Shown: positions 18,751-27,651 of the stretch, piece after piece
Layout of the letters: every line of letters starts with the position of its first letter
Numbering within the stretch: position 1 is the first letter of the stretch
IMG/VR virus record: IMGVR_UViG_3300021964_000023
Span: 1-64,000 of that record
DNA length: 64,000 bases
Origin: a virus
Strand: one strand, 5' to 3'
The notes under the pieces: generated by a model
What the model was told of the DNA's origin: nothing
What the model saw: the letters and a program-made list of their open reading frames with translations, nothing else
The model's database searches: none
Program-made: the position numbers and the translations under genes

Positions 18751-19806
18751 ATGCCTAGTTTTGAAATCAACCCTAAAGCGAAGAAGGGTTCCGAGAGAGA
18801 TAAGAAACTCCAGAATAGAGCAGACGCTGGCGGTGTTGAAGGAAGAACTGCTGCAAAGATGCTGCAAAAGAAAGGTAAAGGACCTTCCCTCCCTGGACGC
18901 ACCCAAGACATGAAAAAAGTGTCTGAAGAAGAAGTCGTACCTGGTATCAAACTTGTTGATATTATCCTCGGTGAAGAGAAGTGTGGTAAGGGAATGTACT
19001 ACTGCTACACTGATAAGAAGTGCAAGAAGATGCCTGAGGGTTTGAAGATGGCTGCACGTTTTGGTGGTGGTGGTCATGAACCCCAAGAAGTTGGAATTGA
19101 CAAACCTGTAGAGGGTGGAGAAGGCGGTAACGGTGGTAATGGTGGTGGAACTAGTGAATCCCTCTCAATTGAAGATGCTTTTGGTAATAAGTTCATGGAA
19201 GTAGTTGATCTAATCAAACCAGAGGATATTGTTGAGAAGTGTTGGAAGGGTTATACCCAAAAAGGCATGAAAAAGAAAGGTAATAAGGTTGTTCCGAATT
19301 GCGTTCCTGCAGAGGAAGTTCAGGTTGATGAAGCAGTAAGACTTCCTGCAGAATATGGCAACCTCTTAGCAGTTGTTGTCATGTGGAGAGGTAAGTCCCT
19401 TATGATGAAGATGTTCTTTCCTCATGCATCCATGCCTAAGAGAGAAGATGTTCAAAGAGAGATTGAGAAAGTTTATCCTGGTGGCAAAGTAACTCACTTC
19501 CATAGAACTGATCTTCCAAGTGAGTATTCTCCCCATAATGCTCCTATTGTAAGAGTACAAAAGGAAGAGGCATGTCCAAAGTGTGCTGGTAAGTGTGGTG
19601 AAGGTTGTGAATGTGACTGTCACAAGGTTGATGAAGCAGCAGGTGAGAAAGATGCTTGCTATAAAAAAGTAAAATCTCGTTATAGCGTATGGCCAAGTGC
19701 CTATGCATCAGGAGCACTATCTAAGTGTCGCAAAGTTGGTGCTAAAAATTGGGGAAATAAAACTAAAAAAGAACAGTTTGAGGGGGAAGACCGCCTGGGA
19801 AAGTAG
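18751..19806 (+). CDS. lysine/cysteine-rich modular protein (accessory, gp16-gp17 interval)
   Basis: 351 aa built from short modules: a Lys-rich N-terminus; a cysteine hairpin CGKGMYYCYTDKKCKKMP; a Gly/Asn-rich linker (GGEGGNGGNGGG); a CWKGYTQKGMKKK...VPNC module; a domain near residues 205-250 (VVMWRGKSLMMKMFFP, then KREDVQREIEKVYPG) that is also present in the protein at 20845; a dense cysteine cluster CPKCAGKCGEGCECDCH that could bind zinc; and a C-terminal module DACYKKVKSRYSVWPSAYAS with KCRKVGAKNWG. These modules recur in marine T4-like phages and some algal viruses as proteins of unknown function. A late promoter motif precedes it. A structural or DNA-associated head role is an inference from context. 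Confidence 0.75.
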   Translation: MPSFEINPKAKKGSERDKKLQNRADAGGVEGRTAAKMLQKKGKGPSLPGRTQDMKKVSEEEVVPGIKLVDIILGEEKCGKGMYYCYTDKKCKKMPEGLKMAARFGGGGHEPQEVGIDKPVEGGEGGNGGNGGGTSESLSIEDAFGNKFMEVVDLIKPEDIVEKCWKGYTQKGMKKKGNKVVPNCVPAEEVQVDEAVRLPAEYGNLLAVVVMWRGKSLMMKMFFPHASMPKREDVQREIEKVYPGGKVTHFHRTDLPSEYSPHNAPIVRVQKEEACPKCAGKCGEGCECDCHKVDEAAGEKDACYKKVKSRYSVWPSAYASGALSKCRKVGAKNWGNKTKKEQFEGEDRLGK

Positions 19807-19835
19807 AAGAAAAACTGAATATTAAGAAGGCAGAC

Positions 19836-20393
19836 ATGGGAAAAGTCATTGACGACTTCTATGATTCTGATGCTCCTCAATTTAAAGGTAAATCAAAAGA
19901 GAAGCGTCGTCAGATGGCAATTGCTGCCAAGTTGCAGGCAGACGAAGAAAAAGATCATGAAGTGTCTATGGCACAAGCACAACTTGATAAATCTTCAGAG
20001 AATATTAAAAAGTTAAAAAAGAAGTTAGGTAAAAAAGAAAAGAATATTCCTGCTTGGGTTCAAGCAAAGATTACTGACACTGAACACAATACAGATGCAG
20101 CGTCTGGTTATGTAAATAAAGAAGATTGGCAAAAAGTCAATCGTAAGGATAAAACAGATGGTCTGAGTCAGAAGGCAGTTAATGCTTATCGTAAAGAGAA
20201 CCCAGGTTCCAAACTGAAGACTGCTGTTACTAAGAAACCTTCTCAACTTAAGAAGGGATCCAAAGATGCTAAGCGTAGATCTTCATTCTGCTCCAGGATG
20301 AAGGGTATGAAGAAGAGACTGACATCTGCAAAAACTGCAAGAGATCCAGACTCCAGAATCAATAAAGCACTTCGTCGTTGGAATTGCAACTGA
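19836..20393 (+). CDS. highly basic protein with a KRRSSFCSRMKGMKKRLTSA module
   Basis: 185 aa. The N-terminal third is Lys/Glu-rich and helical. The C-terminal ~80 residues contain DGLSQKAVNAYRKENPGSKL, then KKGSKDAKRRSSFCSRMKGM and DPDSRINKALRRWNC, a conserved module (DUF6321-like by memory) of unknown function common in marine phages. Its strong positive charge suggests nucleic-acid binding. It shares the late gene cluster with the flanking cysteine/lysine-rich genes and its TGA overlaps the next ATG (TGATG), suggesting coupled translation. No enzyme motif is visible. Confidence 0.72.
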   Translation: MGKVIDDFYDSDAPQFKGKSKEKRRQMAIAAKLQADEEKDHEVSMAQAQLDKSSENIKKLKKKLGKKEKNIPAWVQAKITDTEHNTDAASGYVNKEDWQKVNRKDKTDGLSQKAVNAYRKENPGSKLKTAVTKKPSQLKKGSKDAKRRSSFCSRMKGMKKRLTSAKTARDPDSRINKALRRWNCN

Positions 20394-20848
20394 TGAAAAC
20401 ATTTAACCAGTTTATCTCAGAAGCAAGTGAGGGTGGTTCTCCATATAGAGAATACAAACCCAAACCTCAACCAAAACCCTCTCAACCTCCAGAGGGATTT
20501 GATGCTTTTAGAAAAAAATACTTGAAGAAAAAAGGTGATGAAAAAATCGAAGAAGGGAACAAAAGTGGTGATTCTTCTTTGCGTGACTGGTTTGGCAAGA
20601 GTCGCTCTTCTGATGGCACCCCTGGTTGGGTTCAATTGGGTGGTAAATACGCAGGAAAACCCTGTGCAAAACAACCAGGACAAAAAACCAAACCAAAGTG
20701 TGGTTCTTCAAAAATGAAGCGCAACCTCTCTAAAAAAGAAGAGGAAAGTGCATTTAGAAGGAAGAATAAAAAAGACAAGAATCCAAATCGTAAAGGTAAA
20801 CCAATTAACGTTGCTACTGAAGTTAAAAAGAAGGGGAAGAAAAAATGA
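20393..20848 (+). CDS. predicted internal head protein with a T4-like capsid-targeting N-terminus
   Basis: 151 aa from ATG 20393, which overlaps the preceding stop; a longer frame from 20378 would remove the coupling. The N-terminus MKTFNQFISEASEGG closely resembles the capsid targeting sequence of T4 internal proteins (MKTYQEFIAEA), including a gp21 prohead-protease site of the (L/I)-x-E type, here I-S-E followed by A. The body is proline/lysine-rich, then DSSLRDWFGKSRSSDG, GWVQLGGKYAGKPCAKQ and PKCGSSK modules, ending in a very basic tail. The family match and charge suggest a protein packaged with DNA and cleaved during head maturation; this is inference. Confidence 0.72.
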   Translation: MKTFNQFISEASEGGSPYREYKPKPQPKPSQPPEGFDAFRKKYLKKKGDEKIEEGNKSGDSSLRDWFGKSRSSDGTPGWVQLGGKYAGKPCAKQPGQKTKPKCGSSKMKRNLSKKEEESAFRRKNKKDKNPNRKGKPINVATEVKKKGKKK

Positions 20849-21273
20849 AATCATTCCAAGAATTTATGGGCGAAGAGTCCAACTTCAAACAACGAGATAA
20901 AGTAATGAAGAAGCATGGTGCTCGTTTGAGGAGTCTTGCTAGACAACTTCATAAAGGAGATACAAAAGGTGATGTTAATGAAAACGTAAACATATCTGGT
21001 AATGTCAATGGTAATATATACGTAAATTCTCAACAAGAACAACCACAAGAAGTTGGTGAGAATTATGTTGCTGACGTAATGTGGAAAGGAAGTCTATATA
21101 GACTTGAGATGGTTACTAAAACAGGTTTACCATCAAAAAGAGAATTGGGTGAGCAACTCCAGCAAGAATATCCAGGAGCTATTGTACATAACATTTATCC
21201 AGTAGAAGAAAAGAATTTTAATATCAAAAATGCAAGGAGATATCACCCATCAAAGTTAGAATGGATTGACTAA
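20845..21273 (+). CDS. small head-associated candidate sharing a domain with the 18751 gene
   Basis: 142 aa; ATGA overlap with the upstream gene. The N-terminus MKSFQEFMGEESNFKQRDK again resembles a capsid-targeting sequence, although the would-be cleavage site (M-G-E followed by E) is a poorer fit. After a basic segment and an Asn-rich stretch (NENVNISGNVNGNIYVN) comes a C-terminal domain (ADVMWKGSLYRLEM, PSKRELGEQLQQEYPG) matching the middle domain of the protein encoded at 18751. Function unknown; the context suggests a late, virion-related role. Confidence 0.7.
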   Translation: MKSFQEFMGEESNFKQRDKVMKKHGARLRSLARQLHKGDTKGDVNENVNISGNVNGNIYVNSQQEQPQEVGENYVADVMWKGSLYRLEMVTKTGLPSKRELGEQLQQEYPGAIVHNIYPVEEKNFNIKNARRYHPSKLEWID

Positions 21274-21275
21274 TT

Positions 21276-22550
21276 ATGGCACAGTGGAATAAGAATACAC
21301 AAGACTTCTTGAATCAAGAGAGAAGTCTCTTTGAGGTTTATAATATCGCAGATCACTGGGGAAACCAAACGGACTGGAGACCTCAGTTTTCTGACAATAA
21401 CAGACTAAAGGTTGCTCCCTTCCAAACAGTTTTCTTCAATACTTTCCAGTATGGTAAGGAGACTGATGTTTGGGATGAGAGTCTAGTTGGTGTTGCAACT
21501 GCTACTCATAATGCCTCTTCCAGTAATGTGATTATGGAAGTTGGTTCCACTGCTGGTAGTAAGGTTGTCAGACAGACTAAACAGGTAATGAGATACATTC
21601 CTGGTAGACCAGCAACTCTTGCATTTGCAGTTCGTCTAGAAACACCACAAGTCGGTATTCGCAGAAGATTCGGATTGTTTAATGAGACTGATGGTGCTTT
21701 CTTTGAGGATGATGGAGGCACATATTCTTATGTAATTCGCAGTAGTGCAACTGGTATCACCACAGAAACAAGAGTAACCAGAGAAAACTGGAATGGTGAA
21801 AAGTTTGATGGTAACGGATACACTGGTGTAACTGCAGATCCAACCAAACAACAGATGATTTCCATTAACTATGAATGGTATGGTGCAGGTAGTGTAACAT
21901 TTAATTGGTTAATGAAAAATGAGACTATTATTAGTCATGAATTTCAAAACTCAAATGTCAATGATTTAGTTTGGTGTAGAAGTCCATTCCTTCCAATTCG
22001 TATGGAGATTGAGAATGTAACTGGTGTTGCTGGAACTCATTATCTTTATCAGGGTTCTAACTCTCTGATCCAAGAAGGTGAACCAGAAAAACTTGGTACT
22101 TTGTTGAGTGTCTCAAATTCCATCACTGGAACAACGATGCCTCTCGCAAACACTTTCTATCCAATCATCAGTTTGCGTCTTAAGTCATCTGCACTTCAGG
22201 CAGTTATGTTACTGAGATCTCTACAGGCAGTAACGAACGATAACACGAATGTGTATTGGAGACTTTACGAGAACTCAACTTTGACTGGTGCGAGTTGGGT
22301 AGATCATCCAGATCCAAACTCCTTTATGCAATATGATACTACAGCAACTGCACTCACTGGAGGAACAACACTCCTCTCAGGATTTACGATTGCTGGTGGT
22401 GCCTCTCTGGTTAATATTGATGATAAAGCAGCACTACAAATTGGAAGATCTGGTATTGGTACAATCAGTGATACTTATACTCTTGCTTGTGCAGCTCCTA
22501 ATGTCAACAAAGCAGCACTTGCTGTTTTAAACTGGATCGAACAAAGGTAA
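21276..22550 (+). CDS. probable virion structural protein (424 aa)
   Basis: Starts MAQWNKNTQDFLNQERSLFE, two bases after the preceding stop. The sequence is beta-rich with a conserved-looking core: PFQTVFFNTFQYGKETDVWD, VVRQTKQVMRYIPGRPATL and GLFNETDGAFFEDDG, then a SWVDHPDPNSFMQYD segment and a C-terminal helix LAVLNWIEQR. Similar proteins are found in marine T4-like phages and are reported as structural; I do not know the exact location in the particle. No catalytic motif is seen. The neighbouring late promoters and terminase genes support expression with the head proteins. Confidence 0.68.
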   Translation: MAQWNKNTQDFLNQERSLFEVYNIADHWGNQTDWRPQFSDNNRLKVAPFQTVFFNTFQYGKETDVWDESLVGVATATHNASSSNVIMEVGSTAGSKVVRQTKQVMRYIPGRPATLAFAVRLETPQVGIRRRFGLFNETDGAFFEDDGGTYSYVIRSSATGITTETRVTRENWNGEKFDGNGYTGVTADPTKQQMISINYEWYGAGSVTFNWLMKNETIISHEFQNSNVNDLVWCRSPFLPIRMEIENVTGVAGTHYLYQGSNSLIQEGEPEKLGTLLSVSNSITGTTMPLANTFYPIISLRLKSSALQAVMLLRSLQAVTNDNTNVYWRLYENSTLTGASWVDHPDPNSFMQYDTTATALTGGTTLLSGFTIAGGASLVNIDDKAALQIGRSGIGTISDTYTLACAAPNVNKAALAVLNWIEQR

Positions 22551-22556
22551 TAAATA
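22549..22556 (+). promoter_or_regulatory. late promoter motif AATAAATA
   Basis: TAAATA core overlapping the stop of the 424-aa gene; it ends 18 bases before the ATG at 22575. Likely drives the small gene and gp17. Confidence 0.5.
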
Positions 22557-22574
22557 GAAAAAAGATTTTGTAAA

Positions 22575-22844
22575 ATGTCCATCAAAATAAAAACTGGTAT
22601 TACTACAGTTGGAACTGCTGGAACTGACTTTGATGGTCAGACAGAAATTACCTTTTTCCAAGTCAGTGCATCTGGATTAACCTCAACTACTGTTATTAGA
22701 ACTGATTCTTTAGGAACTGAAATTGGTAGATATTATATCAATGCAGTATCCGAATCAAAAGAAGTGACTCTTAGAAAAGAACCAACGGATTTATTTAAAA
22801 CTGCATCTGGAACAATCGAAGGTGTAGGTATCGCAATTTATTGA
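22575..22844 (+). CDS. small conserved beta-rich protein upstream of gp17
   Basis: 89 aa, MSIKIKTGITTVGTAGTDFD onward. Composition is Thr/Gly/Val-rich with alternating hydrophobic residues, consistent with a small beta sandwich similar in flavour to the repeat domains of the tail proteins. It has its own late promoter motif and is followed seven bases later by gp17. Possibly a minor virion protein; no recognised family. Confidence 0.62.
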   Translation: MSIKIKTGITTVGTAGTDFDGQTEITFFQVSASGLTSTTVIRTDSLGTEIGRYYINAVSESKEVTLRKEPTDLFKTASGTIEGVGIAIY

Positions 22845-22851
22845 GTAATTC

Positions 22852-24498
22852 ATGGCTGTTGATCATTATCTTGGTAATCCGCTTCTAAAAAAAGCAAATA
22901 CAACTCAAGAATTTACAGAAGAACAAGTTCTTGAGTTTGCAAAGTGTATTGATGATCCAGTCTACTTTGCAATGAACTATATCCAGATTGTTACTCTGGA
23001 CTATGGTTTGCAGAATTTTAGACCATACGAATTCCAAAAGGTTATGTTGGATAGATTCCACCATAACCGATTTAACATATGCAAACTACCGCGACAGTCT
23101 GGTAAGTCAACTATTGTTGTGTCTTACCTTCTGCACTATGCAATCTTCAACGACAACGTAAATATTGCAATCCTTGCTAACAAGGCGTCTACTGCTAAAG
23201 ACCTGTTAGATAGATTGCAAACTGCATATGAAAATTTACCTCGCTGGTTACAGCAGGGTGTTTTGACCTGGAACAAAGCATCTCTTGAATTAGAGAATGG
23301 GTCAAAGATTATTGCTGCGTCTACATCTGCGTCTGCAGTTCGTGGTGGATCTTACAACATCATCTTCCTGGACGAATTTGCGTTCGTTGCAAACCATATT
23401 GCTGATCAGTTCTTCAGTTCAGTATATCCTACAATTTCATCTGGTAAAAATACCAAAGTTATTATCGTGAGCACGCCTCACGGTATGAATCACTTCTATA
23501 AGTTATGGCATGATGCTGAGCGCCAAAAAAATGAATATATTCCAACTGAAGTTCACTGGAGTGATGTACCTGGAAGGGATGATGAATGGAAACGCCAAAC
23601 AATTGCAAACACTTCTGAACAGCAGTTCAAAGTTGAGTTTGAATGCGAATTCCTTGGATCCGTTGATACACTGATTGCTCCAAGCAAACTAAGAACGATG
23701 GTTTATGAACAACCATCAATCACACATCAGGGTTTGGATGTATTCACTGATGTACAACCTAATCATAATTATGTAATTACAGTTGACGTTGCAAGGGGAG
23801 TTGGAGGAGACTATTCCGCTTTTACTGTTATTGATATAACAACATTCCCACACCAATTGGTATGTAAATATAGGAACAATGAAATCAAACCAATGCTGTT
23901 CCCCAGCATCATTAAAGAGGTAGCAGATAATTATAATAAAGCATATGTATTATGTGAAGTCAATGATGTTGGTGATCAGGTTGCTGCAATTCTAAACTTT
24001 GACTTGGAATACGAGAATGTTCTGATGTGTTCTATGAGAGGCAGAGCAGGACAGATTGTTGGTCAAGGATTCTCTGGTAAGAAGACACAACTTGGTGTCA
24101 AGATGTCTAAGACTGTCAAGAAGGTTGGATGCTTGAACCTTAAGACTTTGATTGAAGAAGATAAGTTAATCTTTAAGGACTATGATGTTATTGCAGAACT
24201 TACTACATTCATTCAAAAGCATAATTCATTTGAGGCGGAAGACGGATGTAATGATGACTTGGCAATGTGTCTGGTTATCTATGCCTGGTTAGTTCAACAA
24301 GATTACTTTAAAGAATTAACTGATCAGGATGTTCGTAAACGATTATATGAAGAGCAGAAAAACCAAATAGAGCAAGACATGGCACCATTTGGTTTTATTG
24401 AAGATGGTTTAGATCAAACTTCATTTGTAGATGCCGATGGAGATCGTTGGCATACTGATGAGTATGGTGATATGTCTTACATGTGGGATTATAGATAA
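22852..24498 (+). CDS. gp17: large terminase subunit gp17 (DNA packaging ATPase-nuclease)
   Basis: 548 aa (T4 gp17 610 aa). The motor pumps DNA into the prohead through the portal. ATPase domain: Walker A RQSGKST at residues 81-87 and Walker B IFLDEF at 171-176 with the catalytic Glu at 175; a coupling motif VSTPHG follows. Nuclease (RNase H fold): acidic residues in TVDVARGVGGDYSAF (Asp 312), LCEVNDVGD (Glu 369) and CNDDLAM near 480. The acidic C-terminus is typical. It is separated from gp16 by five accessory genes. The stop overlaps the next ATG (TAATG). Confidence 0.95.
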   Translation: MAVDHYLGNPLLKKANTTQEFTEEQVLEFAKCIDDPVYFAMNYIQIVTLDYGLQNFRPYEFQKVMLDRFHHNRFNICKLPRQSGKSTIVVSYLLHYAIFNDNVNIAILANKASTAKDLLDRLQTAYENLPRWLQQGVLTWNKASLELENGSKIIAASTSASAVRGGSYNIIFLDEFAFVANHIADQFFSSVYPTISSGKNTKVIIVSTPHGMNHFYKLWHDAERQKNEYIPTEVHWSDVPGRDDEWKRQTIANTSEQQFKVEFECEFLGSVDTLIAPSKLRTMVYEQPSITHQGLDVFTDVQPNHNYVITVDVARGVGGDYSAFTVIDITTFPHQLVCKYRNNEIKPMLFPSIIKEVADNYNKAYVLCEVNDVGDQVAAILNFDLEYENVLMCSMRGRAGQIVGQGFSGKKTQLGVKMSKTVKKVGCLNLKTLIEEDKLIFKDYDVIAELTTFIQKHNSFEAEDGCNDDLAMCLVIYAWLVQQDYFKELTDQDVRKRLYEEQKNQIEQDMAPFGFIEDGLDQTSFVDADGDRWHTDEYGDMSYMWDYR

Positions 24499-24728
24499 TG
24501 GATTTAGATGATCAGGTAAAATTTGGTCATCTACTTCTTCATGATAGGAAGTGTAGAACCTGTGGTGAAAGAAAAAATCTTATAGAAGGATTTTATAGAA
24601 CTAGAAAAGATAGAGGAGTAATACCATCATCATTCTCATATGAATGTAAAGACTGTACAAAAAAGAGAGTTGTTATAAGTAAGATGACAAATAGCATATT
24701 TGATCGATGGGAATACCCAGATTGGTAG
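24498..24728 (+). CDS. zinc-ribbon protein after gp17
   Basis: 76 aa with two CxxC pairs, CRTCGERK and CKDCTKK, 29 residues apart, forming a predicted zinc ribbon; between them lies FYRTRKDRG. This resembles the zinc-binding front half of phage HNH-type proteins, but no HNH motif follows, so it is probably a stand-alone binding module. Translationally coupled to gp17 through a TAATG overlap. Function unknown; a nucleic-acid or packaging-associated role is possible. Confidence 0.72.
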   Translation: MDLDDQVKFGHLLLHDRKCRTCGERKNLIEGFYRTRKDRGVIPSSFSYECKDCTKKRVVISKMTNSIFDRWEYPDW

Positions 24729-24762
24729 TTCACGCTGAAATTCCCCGCGTAAATGCCCCTTT

Positions 24763-24771
24763 TCCTAAATA
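24763..24771 (+). promoter_or_regulatory. late promoter motif TCCTAAATA before gp18
   Basis: TAAATA core in the 81-base gap before the sheath gene, 38 bases upstream of its ATG. The gap also holds an excellent Shine-Dalgarno (AAGGAG) about ten bases before the start codon. Confidence 0.5.
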
Positions 24772-24809
24772 TTTCCAGATAAACTGAGACTTACAAGGAG
24801 ACAGAATCC

Positions 24810-27614
24810 ATGGCGACTCCTCAATTATCTCCTGGTGTATTAACTAGAGAGGTTGACTTAACCGTAGGAAGAGCTGAGAACGTTCTTGATAATATTGGAG
24901 CAATCGCAGGACCATTTGAGCGTGGACCTGTCAACGAACCAATTACTGTTGCTACCGAGCAAGAGTTCATCAACAACTTCGGCAAACCAAAGACAGAGGA
25001 CAATCAGTATGAATACTGGATGTCTGCTTCTTCGTATCTGCAATACGGTGGCATCCTCAAAGTAGTTCGTACCGATGGATCACTGATTTCTAACGCTAAC
25101 ATTGGCATTGGAACATCTTCTGTTGCAGGAACCAAAATCAAGAACTTTGATGACTACAATAGCAACTATGCTACTGCAGCGTCTAACTTCTACTACGCAG
25201 CAAAAAATCCAGGATCTTGGTCCAACAATCTTAAGGTTTGTGTCATTGACGACTTAGGTGATCAAATCCTCGGTATTGGGACAACTTCTGGTGCTTCTGT
25301 TGGTGCTCAAGTTGGTTACGGTGTAACTGTTGATATTACTGGACAGGTTATTCCTGGTCTTGGAACAACTGAGGCATTCCAAGGATTCTTGAAGGGAATC
25401 ATTACTCAAGTTGTTGATACTCCAGAAATTGGTTTAACTGCTGTTACAGTCAAAATTCACTCCAGAGTTTCTACTGGTGGTACACAACCAGGAAGACATT
25501 ATAGAGTTAATTACGCTGAAGGTAGTGCATACTCTTCTTTCCTTAAAGGTCAAAGAATTAGCTTCATTGACAATGGTGGCATAGTTGCCTCTCCAGTTGA
25601 CTCTATCTCTAGTGTAGGAATCACTACATCCACGCCAATTAATGGAGAGCAAGGTTCATCTTATACTGGCGTAGCAGGAACTTCATCTGGTTCTGGTAGC
25701 CAAGCAACATTTACTATTACTAGAAATAATACTGATGGAAATGTTGATGCCTCTGGTATCGTAATTACCAATCCTGGTTTAGGATACACTGTCGGTGAGA
25801 CTGTATCTATTGGCGGTTCTTCTGTTGGTGGTTTTGATCTTTCTCAGGGTGCAGTCAAGACTATTGGTCTTACAACTTCTAGTACTGTTCCAGCAGCATC
25901 TAACGGTGTATATCTGAGTGTTGCAGGCGTAAGTACAGTTGGTTCTGGAATCTCCTTCAATGTTTATAGAGATGGATCTGGCGGCATTGGTACTGTAACA
26001 GCAACAAATGCTGGTCTTGCATATCCAAACGGAGGTACAGTTACTATTCCAGGTAACGTTATTGGTGGTGTCACTCCAGGTGATGATGCTACTATGACGA
26101 TTTCTGCTCTTAGAGATGACAAGATTATTCTTGAAATTACTGAGGCAGACTCTAGAGTTGAGATTGTTGGTGTTGATGACTGGTACAATTCTCAAACATT
26201 AGGTTTAGATAATGCTCAAGTTTACTGGAGCACACTTGCACCAAAACCAGGAACCTCTGCATATTCCGCTGAGCGTAATGCTGAGAATGATGAGATGCAC
26301 CTTGTTGTAGTTGACGATGATGGTTCTGTCACTGGTGTTAGAGGTAATGTTCTTGAGAAGCATGTTGGTCTGTCTAAGGCAAAAGATGCAGTATCTCAAG
26401 TCAATTCTCCTCAAAAAATCTGGTATAAGAACTATCTGGCAAACTTCTCACAGTATCTTTATGCTGGAGGAAATCAAGGTAGTCAAAACGACACCTTCCA
26501 CAATACCTTCCCAACAGTTACTACCTTTGTCGAGTCTGGTGTAGTAAGCATCTATCCTGGATCTGATCCAGAGACAAACTATGGTGTTGCATCTGCTATT
26601 GCAGATCAAAATTGGGATCAAAATGCACAAGGAAGAAAGTTCAGTTCTATTGGTGCAGTAGCTTACACTCTTGAAGGTGGTACTAACTACACTTCTCAAG
26701 GAAATCTTAAAGCATCTCTTGGAGATATTGTTACTGCATACGAATTGTTCAATAATAAAGAAGATGTTGCGGTTGACTATTTAATCATGGGTCCTGGTTG
26801 TGATTCTCTGAACGATTCACAAGCAAAGGCAAATAGACTTATCTCTATCGCAGATGGAAGAAAAGATTGTGTTGCAGTGATCTCTCCCCATAGAGCATCT
26901 ATTGTAGATCTTACAAACACTGCGGTACAGACCAATAATCTTCTTGAGTTCTTCGGACCACTTGCTTCCTCTTCTTATGCAGTCTTTGATAGTGGTTATA
27001 AGTACACTTATGATAGATTTAACAATCTCTTCCGTTACATCCCATGTAACGCAGATATTGCTGGTCTGATGTGTCGTACAAACATCATTGCATACCCCTG
27101 GTTCTCCCCAGCGGGTCAACAAAGAGGTGTTATCAAGAATGCAATTAAACTTGCATACAATCCCGATAAGGGACAAAGAGATGCACTATACTCTGCAAGA
27201 ATTAACTCTGTAGTTAATCAGTCTGGTGCAGGAGTACTTCTCTTTGGTGATAAAACCGCTCTCGCATATGCGTCTGCGTTCGATAGAATCAATGTTCGCC
27301 GTCTGTTCCTCACAGTTGAGCAATCTCTGCAGAGAGCAGCGGAAGCACAACTCTTTGAGTTCAACGATCAAATTACAAGATCTAACTTTGTAAATATTGT
27401 TGAACCATATCTCCGCGATGTCCAAGCGAAGCGCGGAATCTATGATTATCTCGTTATTTGTGATGAGACCAATAACACACCCGATGTTATTGATAACAAT
27501 GAATTCAGAGCAGACATCTTCCTGAAGCCTGCTAAGTCGATTAACTACGTCACACTGACGTTTGTTGCTACCAGAACTGGCGTCTCCTTTGAAGAAGTCG
27601 CTGGTAGAGTCTGA
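24810..27614 (+). CDS. gp18: tail sheath protein gp18
   Basis: 934 aa (T4 gp18 659 aa). Contractile sheath subunit. Conserved ends are clear: N-terminal MATPQLSPGVLTREVDLT and GAIAGPFERGPVNEP, and a C-terminal half with GRKDCVAVISPHR, MCRTNIIAYPWFSPAG, INRVRR-like DRINVRRLFLTVEQSLQRA and EFRADIFLKPAKSINYVTL. The extra length lies mostly between residues about 100 and 460, a Gly/Thr/Ser-rich surface insert with GSGYT-type repeats (25756-25820, 25990-26055). The strong ribosome site fits its high copy number. It lies directly before the tube gene. Confidence 0.95.
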   Translation: MATPQLSPGVLTREVDLTVGRAENVLDNIGAIAGPFERGPVNEPITVATEQEFINNFGKPKTEDNQYEYWMSASSYLQYGGILKVVRTDGSLISNANIGIGTSSVAGTKIKNFDDYNSNYATAASNFYYAAKNPGSWSNNLKVCVIDDLGDQILGIGTTSGASVGAQVGYGVTVDITGQVIPGLGTTEAFQGFLKGIITQVVDTPEIGLTAVTVKIHSRVSTGGTQPGRHYRVNYAEGSAYSSFLKGQRISFIDNGGIVASPVDSISSVGITTSTPINGEQGSSYTGVAGTSSGSGSQATFTITRNNTDGNVDASGIVITNPGLGYTVGETVSIGGSSVGGFDLSQGAVKTIGLTTSSTVPAASNGVYLSVAGVSTVGSGISFNVYRDGSGGIGTVTATNAGLAYPNGGTVTIPGNVIGGVTPGDDATMTISALRDDKIILEITEADSRVEIVGVDDWYNSQTLGLDNAQVYWSTLAPKPGTSAYSAERNAENDEMHLVVVDDDGSVTGVRGNVLEKHVGLSKAKDAVSQVNSPQKIWYKNYLANFSQYLYAGGNQGSQNDTFHNTFPTVTTFVESGVVSIYPGSDPETNYGVASAIADQNWDQNAQGRKFSSIGAVAYTLEGGTNYTSQGNLKASLGDIVTAYELFNNKEDVAVDYLIMGPGCDSLNDSQAKANRLISIADGRKDCVAVISPHRASIVDLTNTAVQTNNLLEFFGPLASSSYAVFDSGYKYTYDRFNNLFRYIPCNADIAGLMCRTNIIAYPWFSPAGQQRGVIKNAIKLAYNPDKGQRDALYSARINSVVNQSGAGVLLFGDKTALAYASAFDRINVRRLFLTVEQSLQRAAEAQLFEFNDQITRSNFVNIVEPYLRDVQAKRGIYDYLVICDETNNTPDVIDNNEFRADIFLKPAKSINYVTLTFVATRTGVSFEEVAGRV

Positions 27615-27651
27615 TCTATTTGATAATATAAACAACGGAGGAACCTAACAA

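Noticed and set aside
19800-19840. Programmed frameshift joining the 351-aa and 185-aa genes
   Set aside because: The downstream gene has its own ATG and ribosome-site-like sequence, and no slippery heptamer is evident at the junction.
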